Assembly: GCF_932526225.1 (NCBI RefSeq)
Contig: NC_064048.1
Span: forward strand, 6,926,627-6,990,626
Direction: 5' to 3'
DNA from: Nematostella vectensis
Taxonomy: Eukaryota; Cnidaria; Anthozoa; Actiniaria; Edwardsiidae
DNA: 64,000 nucleotides
In this document: piece by piece, positions 1-12,710 of the stretch
Layout of the letters: each line of letters starts with the position of its first letter
How positions within the stretch are numbered: the stretch's first letter is position 1
Made by a program: the position numbers and the translations under genes
Notes under the pieces: generated by a model
What the model saw: the letters and a program-made list of their open reading frames with translations, nothing else
Told to the model about the DNA's origin: nothing
The model's database searches: none

Positions 1-2
1 TG

Positions 3-1137
3 CTTTCAATTTTTAACAAAATCTTGGAGAAACTAATGTATAAAAGACTTATTGCCTTTATTAACAAATATAATATTCTCTATGACAAGCAATTTGGATT
101 CCGAGAGCACCATACTACTTTTCATGCAACACTTCTAATTGTAGACAAAATTCAAAGGGCTATAGAGGAGGGCCAGTATTCCTGTGGGATATTTCTCGAC
201 TTCTCAAAAGCATTTGACACAGTTGATCATAAAATTCTTATTAGCAAACTTGCTCACTACGGAATTCGTGGAATTGCAAATGAATGGTTTTCATCATACT
301 TGTCAAATAGAAGGTAATTTGTGTCAGTTAATAATTCAGAATCTGATGAAGTTGTCCTCACTCATGGAGTCCCACAGGGTTCAGTACTTGGCCCCCTCTT
401 ATTTCTTATTTATATCAATGACTTTCATAGATGCAGTAGTATATTTGATTTTCATATCTTTGCTGATGACACTAACCTATTTTACTCGAACAGTAGTTTG
501 CTTGCTCTGGAATCCTGTATCAACGAAAATCTTCTTCATGTTTCTAGCTGGCTTGCTGCCAATAAGCTCTCTCTAAATATCGATAAAACAAACTTCATCA
601 TTTTTCATCCACCACAGAAAATCTCTAATTATACTCTAAGTATTAAGATAAATGGCAAATGCATCAAGAAAGAGAAGTACATCAAATATCTAGGCATATA
701 TATTGACTCCCATCTTAGCTGGAAATATCAGATACTTCATATAGCTAAAAAGATTAAACGTTGCATTGGTGTTCTCTCAAAAATAAGACATTATGTAAAT
801 ATTTCAGTCCTAAAAATGCTTTACTATACATTATTATTTCCATTTCTAACTTACTCAGTTGTGACCTGGGGCAACACCTATGCAACTACTCTTAAGCCCC
901 TTTTTATACTTCAGAAAAGGGCAATTAGAATATTAACTTTTTCTGATTTTAGGACCCCTTCAAATCCATTATTCTACCAACTTAGTCTCCTCAAACTTCA
1001 TGACATAATCTATCTTAACAATGCACTGTTTATGTATGACTTCCATTCAGATCATTTGCCATCTGTCTTCAAATCATTTTTCACAAATATTAACAGGATA
1101 CATCAATATAATACAAGACTTGCTAGTAGGAAGACTT
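3..1137 (+). pseudogene. Non-LTR retrotransposon reverse transcriptase, interrupted 5' part
   Basis: The reading frame is open from the window edge and encodes a LINE-type reverse transcriptase. Visible RT motifs in order are FLDFSKAFDTVDH, VPQGSVLGPLLFLIYINDF and the catalytic FADDTNLF box; the thumb region follows. One in-frame TAA at 315-317 breaks the frame between the first two blocks, so the copy is inactive. The frame is cut again near 1137, where the EnSpm-like element begins, and its C-terminal codons resume at 12721. The motif spelling fits the Jockey/CR1/L2-like group rather than RTE, but the clade is a guess. The N-terminal endonuclease would lie outside the window. Confidence 0.88.
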
Positions 1138-1149
1138 CCACACAAAATG

Positions 1150-1880
1150 AAAAGTATGTATTTGGTATGTAACCTGTATGTAAAAGGCATGTCTTTTTTG
1201 TACTGGATATGTATTGGGTATGTAAAAAAATACATACCTTTTACATACCTATACTTACATACCCTAAACATACCCTTTTCTTTTAGCCATCTATGTATTT
1301 GGTATGTAAAAATACATGCCTTTTATTCACCCACACTTACATACCAAAAACATACCAATCCTATCCAATGCACTTCTATGTATTTGGTATGTAAAAATAC
1401 ATACCTTTTATATATCTGTCCTTACACACCAAAAACATACCCCTTCTCTTTTAGACGTCTGTGTATTTGGTATGTAAAAATACATATCAATTACATATCC
1501 ATTCTTACATACCAAAAACATACCGTTCTCTTTAATCCATATCTATGTATTTGGTATGTAAAAATACAAACCTAATATATACCCATTCTTTCATCCCAAA
1601 CATTTGCCGTTGATCTATGTATTTGGTATGTAAAAAAAACATATCTTTCACATACCTATACTTTTATACCCAAAAAAATGGCAGTATTAGGCCATCTATG
1701 TATTTGGTATGTGAAAATACATACTATTTACATACCCATTCTAACATACCAAAAACACACCCATCTCATTGCTGTATTTGGTATTGAAAAAATGCATGCC
1801 TTTACATACCTATACTTTCAAAAAAGCATACCTTCATTCAGGGCTCTTCTATTAATTTCGTATTCAAAAATACTTTAACC
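1150..1880. repeat. Left subterminal repeat array of the EnSpm-like element
   Basis: About eight imperfect copies of a roughly 80-bp unit. Each unit holds an inverted motif of the form GGTATGTA-AAAA-TACATACC (8-bp arms, 4-bp A spacer), followed by further TACATACC copies. The reading frames seen here are by-products of the repeat. Confidence 0.85.
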
Positions 1881-2157
1881 TATTCACATACCCATTGTAT
1901 GAACTAATAATAAAAATAATATTTATGGTAATGGGTCATTATTCTTGAAATCACAAAAAAATTATTTATAAATAAATAATTAATTAACTAAATAAAAAAT
2001 CTGTAAAAACAATTATGAAAAGTACCAGTGATAAGTAATACGGTATATTTCTAATGATATTTAATTTTGGGTGCAGTTTGGAATTAGGATTAATTATATA
2101 AGGTAAATTTACATTGTGATTCTCACTCTATATTGTCTTTGCGGGAAAAAAAAATTC

Positions 2158-5037
2158 TCATTCTCGCTCAATCCTATTGGGAGGTATCCCAAGAAAAAAA
2201 CAATTGTCATTACCAGTGTCAATAAAAAAACATGTCTGAATTAGTGTATGAACAGGTACGCAAACAATGCCTAACGGTTTCCTGTTCATGGGAATCAGAT
2301 GCCTGACTTCTGCTTTTGGTCCTCTCAAGTCTGAGCTGGATAAGTGTTTAGAGTGCAGTATTTCATATTCCTCTATCATAGCTACATAACCATGCTCAGT
2401 ACACTGGCAAACCACCTCGCAGGTAGAGCTTCGGCAGGGCTTTTTGTACTTGACAAAATAGAGGACGGACCCATAAGCCATCTCATCATCATCAGGCTTT
2501 GTAAACTGTACAACAGTCGAATTTCGTTTTGTTACTCGGGTGTATCCTGCACTGTGGATAATGTTATCGCCACGTTTTAATCGGTAAAAACATTTGTACA
2601 TTATGTCGAATATTGCCACATTTCCAGCAATTATTTGTAGTTGTTCAACTTCCTGGAGAGCGCTGATGATATCAGGTTTAAGAGATCCCAGTACCTGAAG
2701 CTTTAGATTCTCATCAATTTCCTCGCTCACATGCCCAACCCTTCGTTTTTGAGTTAATGACTGACAAAAGTGTTTTACGTTTAAATCCGTCACATTTTCA
2801 ATCATTTCTGGTAAATGTTGTAAAATGGAAACAGCTCTAACAATTTGGCCCTCAACATTTTGTGAACCATGAAAGAGGCTTCTTAAGTCTCCATTTAAGT
2901 CCTCGTAGAAAAAACAAGAATTACTGAAAAGAGGGCCGTTGAATCTAACAGAATCAGCAAGATGTAAAAGCTGATGAAGATTAAAAGTCATAAATCTGTC
3001 ATCGTAGAGTCCTTGAGCTCGAAGACAAAAATGTTCCAATAGCTGATTAGCCTTGTTTATCTCCATTGGAGAAATTGACTCTTTAAGCAACATATAAACA
3101 CCACACACAAAAAGCATTAAGTGCTGATAGTGTTCATTTGGCAAAATACCCTGCATTACAGGCAAGGAATAATAAAGTAGCCAGGTTCGTAACTCAGACG
3201 CTTTGTAATGCGACCGTTCCTCAACACTTCTTGGTATCCTGCTGACGTAGTTTGGCGGTTTTATCCTCTCACGCCGTTCGTCACATGCTTTGACGCTATT
3301 TCCACAATACCAAGAACATTTCTTGTGTTTCTTGTCGAACCAGTAGCACAGTAATTGTTTCATTACTCCTAACAAAACAGCATGCATATAATCAATTGCC
3401 ATTCCTTTGACAATATTAAAACCTGGAAATCCAAATGCCATGCTTATACCTTTCACGCCATCTACAGTAGTAGCTTTACTCGGAGACTGCGCAGCGCTCT
3501 TTGCATCTCTCAAAAACTCGCTGTGTGTTCTTAATGGAGATAATTTTTTCCGGTCTGGCATTTTAACGTAAGGGAAAATGCGACAGTTGCCTTTTTTCTC
3601 TGTCCTTACGTTTTGTCCTTTTGCCTTGCAATATGGGCAACCACATTCACCATTAAATTGCTTCATACACATGAAGAGGCATTTTGCAGGAGCATCCATT
3701 GTAGTGCTTATTACAATAGCTCGCCAAGTTATATCAGAACCATTTAGATTTAAGGTAAATCCGTCATTATAAAGTGTTTGAAACATGTCCTTAAAAGGAT
3801 GCAGAAAAACTGAAAAGAGAGGTTTCGTGTTCCCGAACCAAAGGCCTGCAAAAAGGCGATACTTTCTTGAATACCTCATACGCGGAGGCAAATCACATAT
3901 AACCATGTAAACCGGCCATATAGCATAGCTGGAGCTTTTAAACAATGCCACACCGTCCGTGTTTAGCTGAATAGCAAAATTGTTTGGATTTCTCAAAAAA
4001 CCATGTTCTTTAAAAAATAATTGATAATTTTCGCCGTCAATTATATCCTCGATGTTTTCTGGGCAGTTCCGCCTTCTTTTGTCTTCCTCGTGGTTGAATC
4101 GGTAGGACGTAAGAGCTTCTACAAACGAACTGTCTTTAAGCATGCATGACAGCTGTGTGATAATTGGAAATACTATAAACGTATCCCATGTCTTACTTTT
4201 TCCAGGGGCGAAGCTCTTTTTGCAGTGCACGCAATTTTGCGTTGCGATTGGCTTAGTTTTTCCCAAGTATCGATTGCACCTTGTACAAAAATAGTGCCAC
4301 TCTATGGGGGCACTCATGGAGCCTAGGTGATTCCAGAGTGTGTGAAGTGTTTTCATGCATCTATTAGGTACCGGGCAATGAAGGGAGATAAGTATTAACA
4401 GATGGGAAATCGCGGAAGCAGTAAGGCTCTCTGCCATCGCAAATGTCATTATAGCTGCTAGATGCATGGTCACTGTTAGCAAACTACCAGAATAAATTGG
4501 CGGATCCTGCTCTTGTGCAGTCATCAGGTCTAAATCTGCCCCGTCACTTTCAATTGAAGAGTCATCCAGCTCAATAAAGTCTTCTTGTTCTTCGTTCTCG
4601 TCTTTACTTCCATGTTCATTGTTAATTTCAGTTTCCGAGTCAAAAACGACGTCTGCAAGTTTCTCCCAGTCTTCGTTATCCAAATATTCATATATCTCCG
4701 CTCGGTTTTCAAAATTTCTGCTAGTGTGAACAGTGTCGGAATTACAAGTGGTCTCGCATGCAGTACAATCAGCTACAAAATTATCTTCGCTTTCGGATAG
4801 GACGTCATCAGGGTATTCGGCTATTATATCCTCCGTCGTTAAACTAGAAGCTCCCGCGAGAGTATCGTCTATCTTATCTTCTGTTTCTAAATCCAATAAG
4901 TTATCATTTTCGTTAGGATGAGAATCTGCAAACTTGCTTCTTGTTCGGGTTGTCCTGGGGATCTTGGATGGCGAAGTAATTGTGTTATAATACTGACAGT
5001 ACCGTCCTTGCTTTTTTCGATTCTTTCGACCATCCAT
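2158..5037 (-). CDS. EnSpm/CACTA-like (Tnp2-type) transposase
   Basis: Single uninterrupted 959-codon frame. Residues 1-170 are basic at the start, then strongly acidic and probably disordered. A zinc-ribbon-like pair (CTRC then CVHC) lies at about 251-272. The core has blocks typical of Tnp2-like transposases: LNTDG near 358-362, WPVYMVICDLPPRMR near 374-388, GLWFGNTKP near 398-406, TMDAPAKCLFMCMKQFNG with CGCPYC near 446-470, and DYMHAVLLGVMKQLL near 549-563. D361, D448 and the D of DYMH are candidate catalytic acids, but I cannot align them to prove it. The start ATG faces the BEN gene 246 bp away. The absence of stops over 2.9 kb argues for recent activity. Family is inferred from motif resemblance. 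Confidence 0.85.
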   Translation of the reverse strand: MDGRKNRKKQGRYCQYYNTITSPSKIPRTTRTRSKFADSHPNENDNLLDLETEDKIDDTLAGASSLTTEDIIAEYPDDVLSESEDNFVADCTACETTCNSDTVHTSRNFENRAEIYEYLDNEDWEKLADVVFDSETEINNEHGSKDENEEQEDFIELDDSSIESDGADLDLMTAQEQDPPIYSGSLLTVTMHLAAIMTFAMAESLTASAISHLLILISLHCPVPNRCMKTLHTLWNHLGSMSAPIEWHYFCTRCNRYLGKTKPIATQNCVHCKKSFAPGKSKTWDTFIVFPIITQLSCMLKDSSFVEALTSYRFNHEEDKRRRNCPENIEDIIDGENYQLFFKEHGFLRNPNNFAIQLNTDGVALFKSSSYAIWPVYMVICDLPPRMRYSRKYRLFAGLWFGNTKPLFSVFLHPFKDMFQTLYNDGFTLNLNGSDITWRAIVISTTMDAPAKCLFMCMKQFNGECGCPYCKAKGQNVRTEKKGNCRIFPYVKMPDRKKLSPLRTHSEFLRDAKSAAQSPSKATTVDGVKGISMAFGFPGFNIVKGMAIDYMHAVLLGVMKQLLCYWFDKKHKKCSWYCGNSVKACDERRERIKPPNYVSRIPRSVEERSHYKASELRTWLLYYSLPVMQGILPNEHYQHLMLFVCGVYMLLKESISPMEINKANQLLEHFCLRAQGLYDDRFMTFNLHQLLHLADSVRFNGPLFSNSCFFYEDLNGDLRSLFHGSQNVEGQIVRAVSILQHLPEMIENVTDLNVKHFCQSLTQKRRVGHVSEEIDENLKLQVLGSLKPDIISALQEVEQLQIIAGNVAIFDIMYKCFYRLKRGDNIIHSAGYTRVTKRNSTVVQFTKPDDDEMAYGSVLYFVKYKKPCRSSTCEVVCQCTEHGYVAMIEEYEILHSKHLSSSDLRGPKAEVRHLIPMNRKPLGIVCVPVHTLIQTCFFIDTGNDNCFFLGIPPNRIERE

Positions 5038-5283
5038 GTTGTTTTTGCCTGTAACATGAAAGTAATTCCGTCTAGTTTTCAGTTGTTTGTTCAGGCCATT
5101 ATCTCTGGCCTACGGTATCAATCAATCTTGGCAGTTTCGACCTGATTGGTCAGTTTTGTTTTATTTTGTGATGGTCACGTCTATTTCGAGCACGATCTGG
5201 TTAATAACTAGCCTTTGTCGCATCCGTTTTTCCTACTCGAACTTTTAAATAGTCGATCACCCGACCGACATTTTCAACTACAA
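5038..5283. promoter_or_regulatory. Shared divergent promoter region of the EnSpm-like element
   Basis: The transposase ATG (5037, minus) and the BEN-gene ATG (5284, plus) are separated by only 246 bp, so both promoters must lie here or overlap. A TATA-like TTTTAAATAG sits at about 5243-5252, upstream of the BEN gene. No other motif is clear. Confidence 0.5.
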
Positions 5284-8200
5284 ATGGCATCTCGTTTTCC
5301 AGCATTTGCATTGGTTAAATGGATAGGCGATCCAGAGCCCGAGTGTTGGAAGGTGATATATACGAAAAATATATGTACCGAGGATATACCGGAGGGAGTA
5401 ATCGAGGGTTCAACCTACAATGCTGTGTGGGATCCCAAGCAAGAAATGGCCCGCGCCAAAGTTTTAAAACTTCATGGTAAGTCTCTTAATAATAACTTCC
5501 CATTATACATGTTGCATTAAAATTGCCTGGACGTATTAATGATTTGCAATCGAACATATCTAACCCTCAACGAACGCGATAAATGACAGTTAAACTTGAA
5601 ATTCTGGTCTGCCCGAAGAACTCGGCGCTGATCACCCGAGTGTGAATTTGGAATATAAGAGTTAACCACCATACAATTCGGATTTTACAGACATTGGCCT
5701 CGGTTTTATGCTTGTTTGCCCCTTATAATTATTTTCAGAATCACCTAAAAAAATCACCATGTGGCGCTTAGCTGTTATCACTAAATTCCACAGTTGCGAC
5801 AGAGGCGAGACTTGGCGCTCCTTGATTGATTTTAATCGAGTAGTATAATATAGTTGTATGAAATACTGTATTTTATTGCTTGAGACGATTAGATTGGCAT
5901 GAGTTGTACTCCTTGGTTAAAAGTTAATAAAAACAAGAACACATTGCTGTTATACTTTCAGATAACAAAGCTTTTTTAAATGCTGTTTTTGCACTTACAG
6001 ATAGTAAAGCTTTCTTGAATAGTATAAGGAAGCACGAGTACATAGACCCGTTTGAAGAACAACGGAAGGCGACTTTAGATGGTGGGAAGCGACGCCCAAA
6101 ACCAAAAACTTTGGGAGGCGATTTTGTTGCTGAAGATATTGGTATTTGACTTATCTTTGTTTACTCATGTTTGCGTTTATGTAATGAGTCGTGGCGTTTA
6201 ATATAAATATTTTCAGTGATTTTATCGGTTTCACAGAAATAGATGTGGCCCGAGAAACGGCAACAACCCGAGAAACGGCAACAACCGGAGGTGGGTAAAC
6301 AAAAGCTTTAATGTTGCGTGAGTTTTTTTTTTTTTTTTTGTAGTCTTTTGTAGTCCTGAGAGACTTTTATATTTACCGTCATGAAAAGCACTTTATGAAT
6401 AATGCTTTTAATCAAAGGTAATTAAGTACTGTTTGCATTTCGTAACATGGAGTTCCCCAGGTAGAATCTGTTTCCGGCACTGTCAATGATAAGAACATGA
6501 TAAGAACAAACATGCCGGAAATGCCTTCAAGGTTGAATCATCTAAAAGAGCGTTTTAGGATGTCAAACATATATCAAATAAAAGGATATGGTTCTCTTTT
6601 TGATCGGTCTGTTATTAGGAATCAAAAAGTAGTTCCGTTGTATTTTGTTCCGTCTGCAGAGGCCAATTACATACGCCTCTCTTTAGCCGCTCCAAATTGT
6701 TGCCGTGAAATATATTAAAAGCTATTCTACATTCGCGGTTTGATTGATAATAGTCTAGGTGACAAGCAGACAAGAGATGGACCGAATAATATTGGTTTAT
6801 CGAGATTTTGCAAAGTATCGGCTCATTATAAAAGCGGCGTAAATAACCTTTATGACTTAAAATTCTAATCTATTAATCTTGAATCTATAGCTGAGGGACT
6901 AAAATCCGAATCATTTGACTGCTCAGTCTCTCTTTTGTCAAAACGTCCATAAAACAAGAATTATGACGTCCGTGCTGCCCGCGCTCTATTCACTGGCCCA
7001 GTATAAGGGTCAAGTCGATGGGGCTCTGATTTCCCCGCACCACAAGGCCAGGGACCAAGGGGCTACCACGGCGGGAGCATTTTCCAGCACAAGTTAGATG
7101 ATTTTTGCTTGAATCATGTCCACCCGAATACTTTTAAGCCTTTTGAAATAAAAAAAGCGATGAGATGTGGTAATTACGAACTTTAATCACGATGAAGTTC
7201 ACAAACTCAATTCGAAACACACAAAAAAAGCTAGTTTCGCAATGAATGTTTAGTTCGTAGCGAACTTCGGGATATTCTTGGGAAAAGTATGAAAACAACT
7301 GAAATGAAACAATTTCCTCCGGGCCTTAAACAATGGGTCATAAAGTGTTATTTATTACCTTTATTTTAATTTATGGTTATAGGCAAGAATGTCAATGAGG
7401 AAGAGAAGAAAAAAACTAAAAAAAGGACCAGTGACAAAGCTTCTTCGGGTACGTCACTACTTGCATAATATGACAATAATAGTATAGTAAAAAAATAGAG
7501 TACTTGGGAAAATTTAAGCGGCAGAACCACTGAAGTACATGATTGGTGAAATTCATAATAACAATAAATCCTCAACAGATAGTAATGCTCCAGTTAAGAA
7601 GAAAAAGTCATCAAAAAAATCATCAAAAAACACCCCCCCTGCGACAACTGTGACCGGAACTGTGGAAAGTTGCGACCAAATTGCTGAGACACTTGAGGTT
7701 AGATTTTCAAACATTTTCAAAGAAATGGAGCTTGTGAATGTGAGAAATATACTCTATACCACCCCTCCTTCCCTCATAACTATCTTCAAACACCCAAGAA
7801 AAACAGGTCAATCGAAAGAACTGTCATGCTCGAGAGGATCTGTACAGGACCCGAAATGATCCCAGGACCCGAAACGATCCCAGGACCCGAAACGATCCCC
7901 AAAAGTACCCCAACTGATCCCGGGACCCGAAACAATCCCCAAGAGTCCCCGAAATGAACCCCAAGGAATTACAGTAATGGACAACTAAAGGAATGTGTAA
8001 GGATTGGCTTTCAGTTTTAAAAACATATGAAACATTTAGCTTTGTTTGTGTTATTAAAAGGAAATTTACATTAACTAAAACTATAGTATTAAGATTTTTA
8101 TATACGACTGCGGGGGAAATACAGTGGTTGAGTCAGAAATTGGGGTCAACTAACAATTCCTGTGATAGTAATTTGAGGAGCCCGGCGTGGATAAATCATT

Positions 8201-11200
8201 TTTACATAACAAGCCATAAAAGAAAGTCTTAACAGATGGGACATGCTGCTTTACATAGGAAGCGAAATGTTTTAAAGTTATTTTTTGACATGTTTGTTTT
8301 CGGTGAATGAAAGACCTATCATATCATGAGATCATGCCGGGGTGTACGCACGACTACATGAGGAAATTCAAAACTCACATAATATTGCTTTCACATCCTC
8401 TTAATATTTTGCATCGGTAGTAGAAGGGTTGTTCGAGTGTATTACTCAGTGTACTTTTGTCATTCCATCTTCTCTGCCAAACCGGCTGCCTAAAATGTGT
8501 CGGTAAATATTCGCTCGTAAGAACAAGGATTTCGTGGTGAAATACATGTTTGGTTGTCAGATGAATATTAATTTTTAGGGGTGATGTTTACCGGAAATGA
8601 GATTTATAGTGTCGGAGTCATGTGTCGGAACCGCAAAATGTTAAGAGTGTGATGGAAGGTCAAAAGTTTGGTTGATCTGAGCAAGGCTGTGCTATGTTTA
8701 TGCTATATTCCTTTCAGTAGCAATTTAAAGTTGTGTATTTGTTTTGGACTCTGTTTATGGGTTTAACGCCGGGCAATGTAATAAATAGAAGTATTGTGTT
8801 GGAATTTAATATTTTTAAGTCACGTTGTTTAGAAATCGAGTCGCTGTTAACCCTTTATTATGATTCAAGAATTGCAAGTGTTTCTTCTGCTTTCCCTCTG
8901 TCCATTACCGTAATTCCTTGGGGTTGATTTCGGGGACTCCTCGGTATCGTTTCGGGTCCGAGGATCAGTTGGGGTACTTTTGGGGATCATTTCGGGTCCT
9001 GGGATCGTTTCGGGTCCTGGGATCATTTCAGGTCCTGTACAGATCCCGTTCCTCGAGCACGACCAGTAAAGAATTGCGAGAAAGTACACTGAACTTTGCG
9101 AGCAAGAATTCTCAGCACTGAGAATCGAGATATCCTCAAATTTATGAAATCATAGAAAATCATAATAGACAATGTTTGTTTATGTACATATAGGACATCT
9201 CGATTGTTGCTATCAACGAGAGATCAACACAAAGAGCGGGTAAGGAATACTCCAATTTGTATTCTCAAGTCTATGATCATTCATGATGATTAGCTATTTA
9301 CGTTTCATCCGTTTATCACAGGGTGCGAGCTGAATCAGTCAGAACAAATAGTCCAGGTTGGTACGCAATTTGAATGAGAAGTTCAGGATCTTAATTCTAT
9401 ACCTCTATAAAATTTTTTCAACCGCATTTCTATTTTCAAAGAAGTCGGCCTCCCGCGATTTATCAACATCGTCACTCAAGGTTTGTCAATTTCAATTAAA
9501 CGGTTCTGAAACGCATAAAAATACACTAGTATAGATCCCCAAGTTTGAAGTCTCTCTTTAATTAACCAACAGGGAGTCACAAGAGACAAGCCAGCACATA
9601 CGCAGCGTAAGTATTTTTGTCATTATTTCACTTTTCTATTTCATATTTATATCAAAAATTATTATCCCCATTTTCAGGGTAGAATTGCTGTAAAAAGAAC
9701 AGTTCAGTATAGACTCCAAAATCAGATGTCTTTTATTCAGGTTCTACTTGAGGGTTTCCGCTCTATTAATTTTTTTTTCTATTTCAGATGCGCAGAAAGA
9801 ACCAAAAAAAAGGCCACTTTGCCCAAATCCTATGTGTGTTTCCACGAGAGATGAGCTTAGTGAGCTGAAGGAAAAATATGGGGCTTTGGAAGCGCGATTC
9901 AGGAGACTGAGCAGATCAGATGGTATCCAAGGTAAATATTTTCAATTTAATGGGTCAAAACGGGCGCCATTTCGTATTTTGTTGGGCTTTTTCACAGATA
10001 GCCTTTGAAATATCTTTCAAGACATAGCGTAAGTTACATTTTTAATTTTGATATTTTGTTCTCCGACAAAAAGGGAGCTTATATGCAAAATATTGAGCTA
10101 AAAAATAGTTATCTTGCATCTTTCCTCTCTGTCCTTTTAGTTGAAAAATTATTTTTTACGTTTACGTCATCCTCTTCTAGATTGTTTTCTGATGATATAG
10201 AGATCATTTTCCACGTTTACGCCATCCTCTTCTAGTTTGTTTTCTGATGATATAGAGATCATTTTATAATTGTCATTGATTTTAGGAAATGAGCTTCGAG
10301 TACCAAATGTACAAGTAAATGATGGGCGGGTAGGCGTGATGAGTGAGGCAGAAGCGGCAACGAGAAAGGTAATAATAAGGATGGATACAGGAATTTGAGA
10401 ACAGTGCAGGGTTTATTAGTCAGCCTTGAACATAAGTCTTTAGTTTAAAAAAGTTTAAATAAAAATGAGTGTGAGGTGTAATCCAACCTTACGGGCATCA
10501 GGTCACAGATAGATTTTCTTGGGCGACTTGAAATACTTAGCTGCCATTCAAACGAAGTCAGTGGCTATGAGTGGTCCTCGCTTGTTAATTCGGGAAGTCC
10601 CGATTCGCAACAGCCGGGACTTTCCAGCGCTTGACAATGATAATTTACTAATCAGATCACTCAGTAGCCGCCGACTTTGTTCAAATGACAACTAACTATT
10701 TCCAATTGCCCGTGAAAGCAAGAGCTTGTCCTATCGCGAGTACTTGATACGATATTTAAAAAAATAACTCAAGTATTATTGACGTCGTTTTATGAACTAT
10801 ATGTTATTTTGGGTACTGAACGTTTTTTTTTCTTTCATTATTTGCAGTTAGTTGAATTAGTTGCGGGCAGTGGTGTCTTCCTTTCGAGGACAGCACTTGC
10901 ATTGTGCAAAACCGCACACACCAAGTCCTCGCTGGCTACACGCCTTTTAAAGGCGTTTTTTTCAGAAGAAGAAAGGCGCGAGGGAAAAATCTCTGAGCAG
11001 GGGGAGGTGGGAAATTTGCTTAACCAGCAAATTATAACCACTATTAAAGGTGAGAAAAGCTAAGTTTTGATTTTCCCACATTAAATCGTTTTCGCATCAG
11101 GTGAAGTTATGGTACCGCGAATATTTGGTATATTGAATAACTCAATTAATGACGATAATAACAAACGTAATGCGAAGTGATTTTTTGTTACATTAATAGC

Positions 11201-11387
11201 ATATGCGTCGAGGCAGAACCTCCCAGACGGGTGTAAAAAAGGCATCACAAGTGCCATGAACCTAAGTATAAAAAACTTGAGGAGAGCAGCACGGAAGTCA
11301 GCTTGTGAAGATGATCTGCCAAGTCTGCCTAGTCTTCCTGATGATGATGATGATGACTACGACGCAGATGAGTCTTTGCTTGATTGA
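5284..11387 (+). CDS. BEN-domain protein carried by the EnSpm-like transposon
   Basis: Proposed exons: 5284-5476, 6001-6141, 6237-6290, 7383-7448, 7579-7806, 9788-9931, 10286-10368, 10848-11049, 11200-11387; together 432 codons in frame with a TGA stop. A 39-bp exon at 9442-9480 also fits. The 10848-11049 exon plus the start of the last one read as a BEN domain (GSGVFLSRTAL, then SSLATRLLKAFFSEEE, then LNQQIITTIK). BEN domains are DNA- and chromatin-binding modules in animal transcription factors and some viruses. Upstream are a lysine/serine-rich segment (7579-7650), a short RETATT repeat in exon 3 and a coiled-coil-like DELSELKEKYGALEARFRRL stretch. The C-terminus ends in an aspartate run. 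Most introns are phase 1. Middle exons are the least certain; an alternative exon near 6470-6718 is possible. Confidence 0.72.
7825..9060. mobile_element. Foldback-type non-autonomous transposon with about 160-bp arms
   Basis: The segment at 7825-7983 is repeated in inverted orientation at 8899-9060 with roughly 90% identity. Each arm contains short tandem units of the type GACCCGAAACGATCCCAG. The 0.9-kb centre holds no recognisable gene. It lies in the intron after the 7579-7806 exon of the BEN gene, so it is the third level of nesting here. Confidence 0.82.
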
Positions 11388-11829
11388 AAACTTTGGCATA
11401 GTTTTTACCATTTTTTTAAATTTATATTTGATAATAAACAATTCGAACTAGTAATCAAAAAAGTCATTTTTTGTGAATCGAGATTATGTGCCGATCTAGG
11501 AATCAATTAAACATTTCCAGTGATTTCCAGGTTAGTAACTTTACCTTTGCAGCTTAGCAGTTCCAGGTAATCTTATTGATCTTTAAGCAACAATTTAGTT
11601 TTACTTTGCGCATAAAGTGTGTTATACAACGTTCTTTGGGTTTAAATTTTGCGTGTGACATGTAGAGGCATAGATACCATGTTGCAGGGGCGTTTTATTG
11701 ATATGCTTACAAACAAGGAAAGACTAGCTGCTTGGCTCAGTCGCTTATTCCAAGTTATCCCTTTAGCTATGGGACACATTTAGATAATGTATTGTACGTA
11801 AAATTGGCACGATGCCATTTTAAGGTAGC

Positions 11830-12710
11830 CTTGAGCTATGTTTGTGGCATGTCCAAGGTACATTTTAGGTATGTAATGGGTATGTAAATTTCCATTTAAC
11901 GGTATTATTTGTGAAGGTACATTTTGGGTATGTAATGGCTATGTAAATTCTATACCATGCCTTCTTCAGGTAGCCTTGAGCTATGTTTGTGGCATGTACA
12001 AGGTATATTTTAGGTATGTAATGGGTATAATAATTTCCATTTAACGGTAGCATTTGTGGTATGTTCAAGGTACATTTTGGGTATGTAATGGCTATGTAAA
12101 TTCTATACCATGCCCTTTTAAGGTAGCCTTGAGCTATGTACCCATAAGGTACATTTTAGGTATGTAATGGGTATGTAAATTTCCATTTAACAGTAGCATT
12201 TTGGTATGTAATCGGTATGTTTTTAGCAAGTTTTTGATATGTAAATGGTTCCCACTATATATATTTTACTTGCCATCTACATACCTAATACTTACCATTT
12301 ACATAACTATAAATCTTCAAATCAAGGTCGCTTTTGGTTATGTAAAATGTATATTTTACAATGTCCAATTTTGATAGGTATTACATGCCAATTACATACC
12401 ACCTAAATTGGTATGTAACAGGTATGTTTTCAGCAAATATTTGGTATGTAAATGATATCTCATTACATACCGTCTACACACAATTTACATACCTAACACT
12501 TACCTTTTACATAACTCCAAGGTCTTCAATATCAAGGTCGCTTTTGGTTATGTAAAAGGTATATTTTACTATGTCCAATTTTCATATGTATTACATACCC
12601 ATTACATGCCTTCCAAGTTGGTATGTAGAGGGTATGTTTTTAGGAAGTATATGGTAGGTAAATGGTATCAAACAACATACCTTTTACATCCCCTTTACAT
12701 ACTCAAATTT
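11830..12710. repeat. Right subterminal repeat array of the EnSpm-like element
   Basis: Several copies of a unit running TTGAGCTATGTTTGTGGCAT, then AAGGTACATTTTAGGTATGT and AATGGGTATGTAAATTTCCA, followed by a second block rich in TACATACC and GGTATGTA. The TATGTAA word is shared with the left array, so both ends carry the same presumed binding motif in many copies. Confidence 0.82.

Noticed and set aside
1150-1880. CRISPR-like array of palindromic repeats
   Set aside because: Repeats and intervening parts are both similar between units, the DNA is eukaryotic and the array is mirrored at the other end of a transposon.
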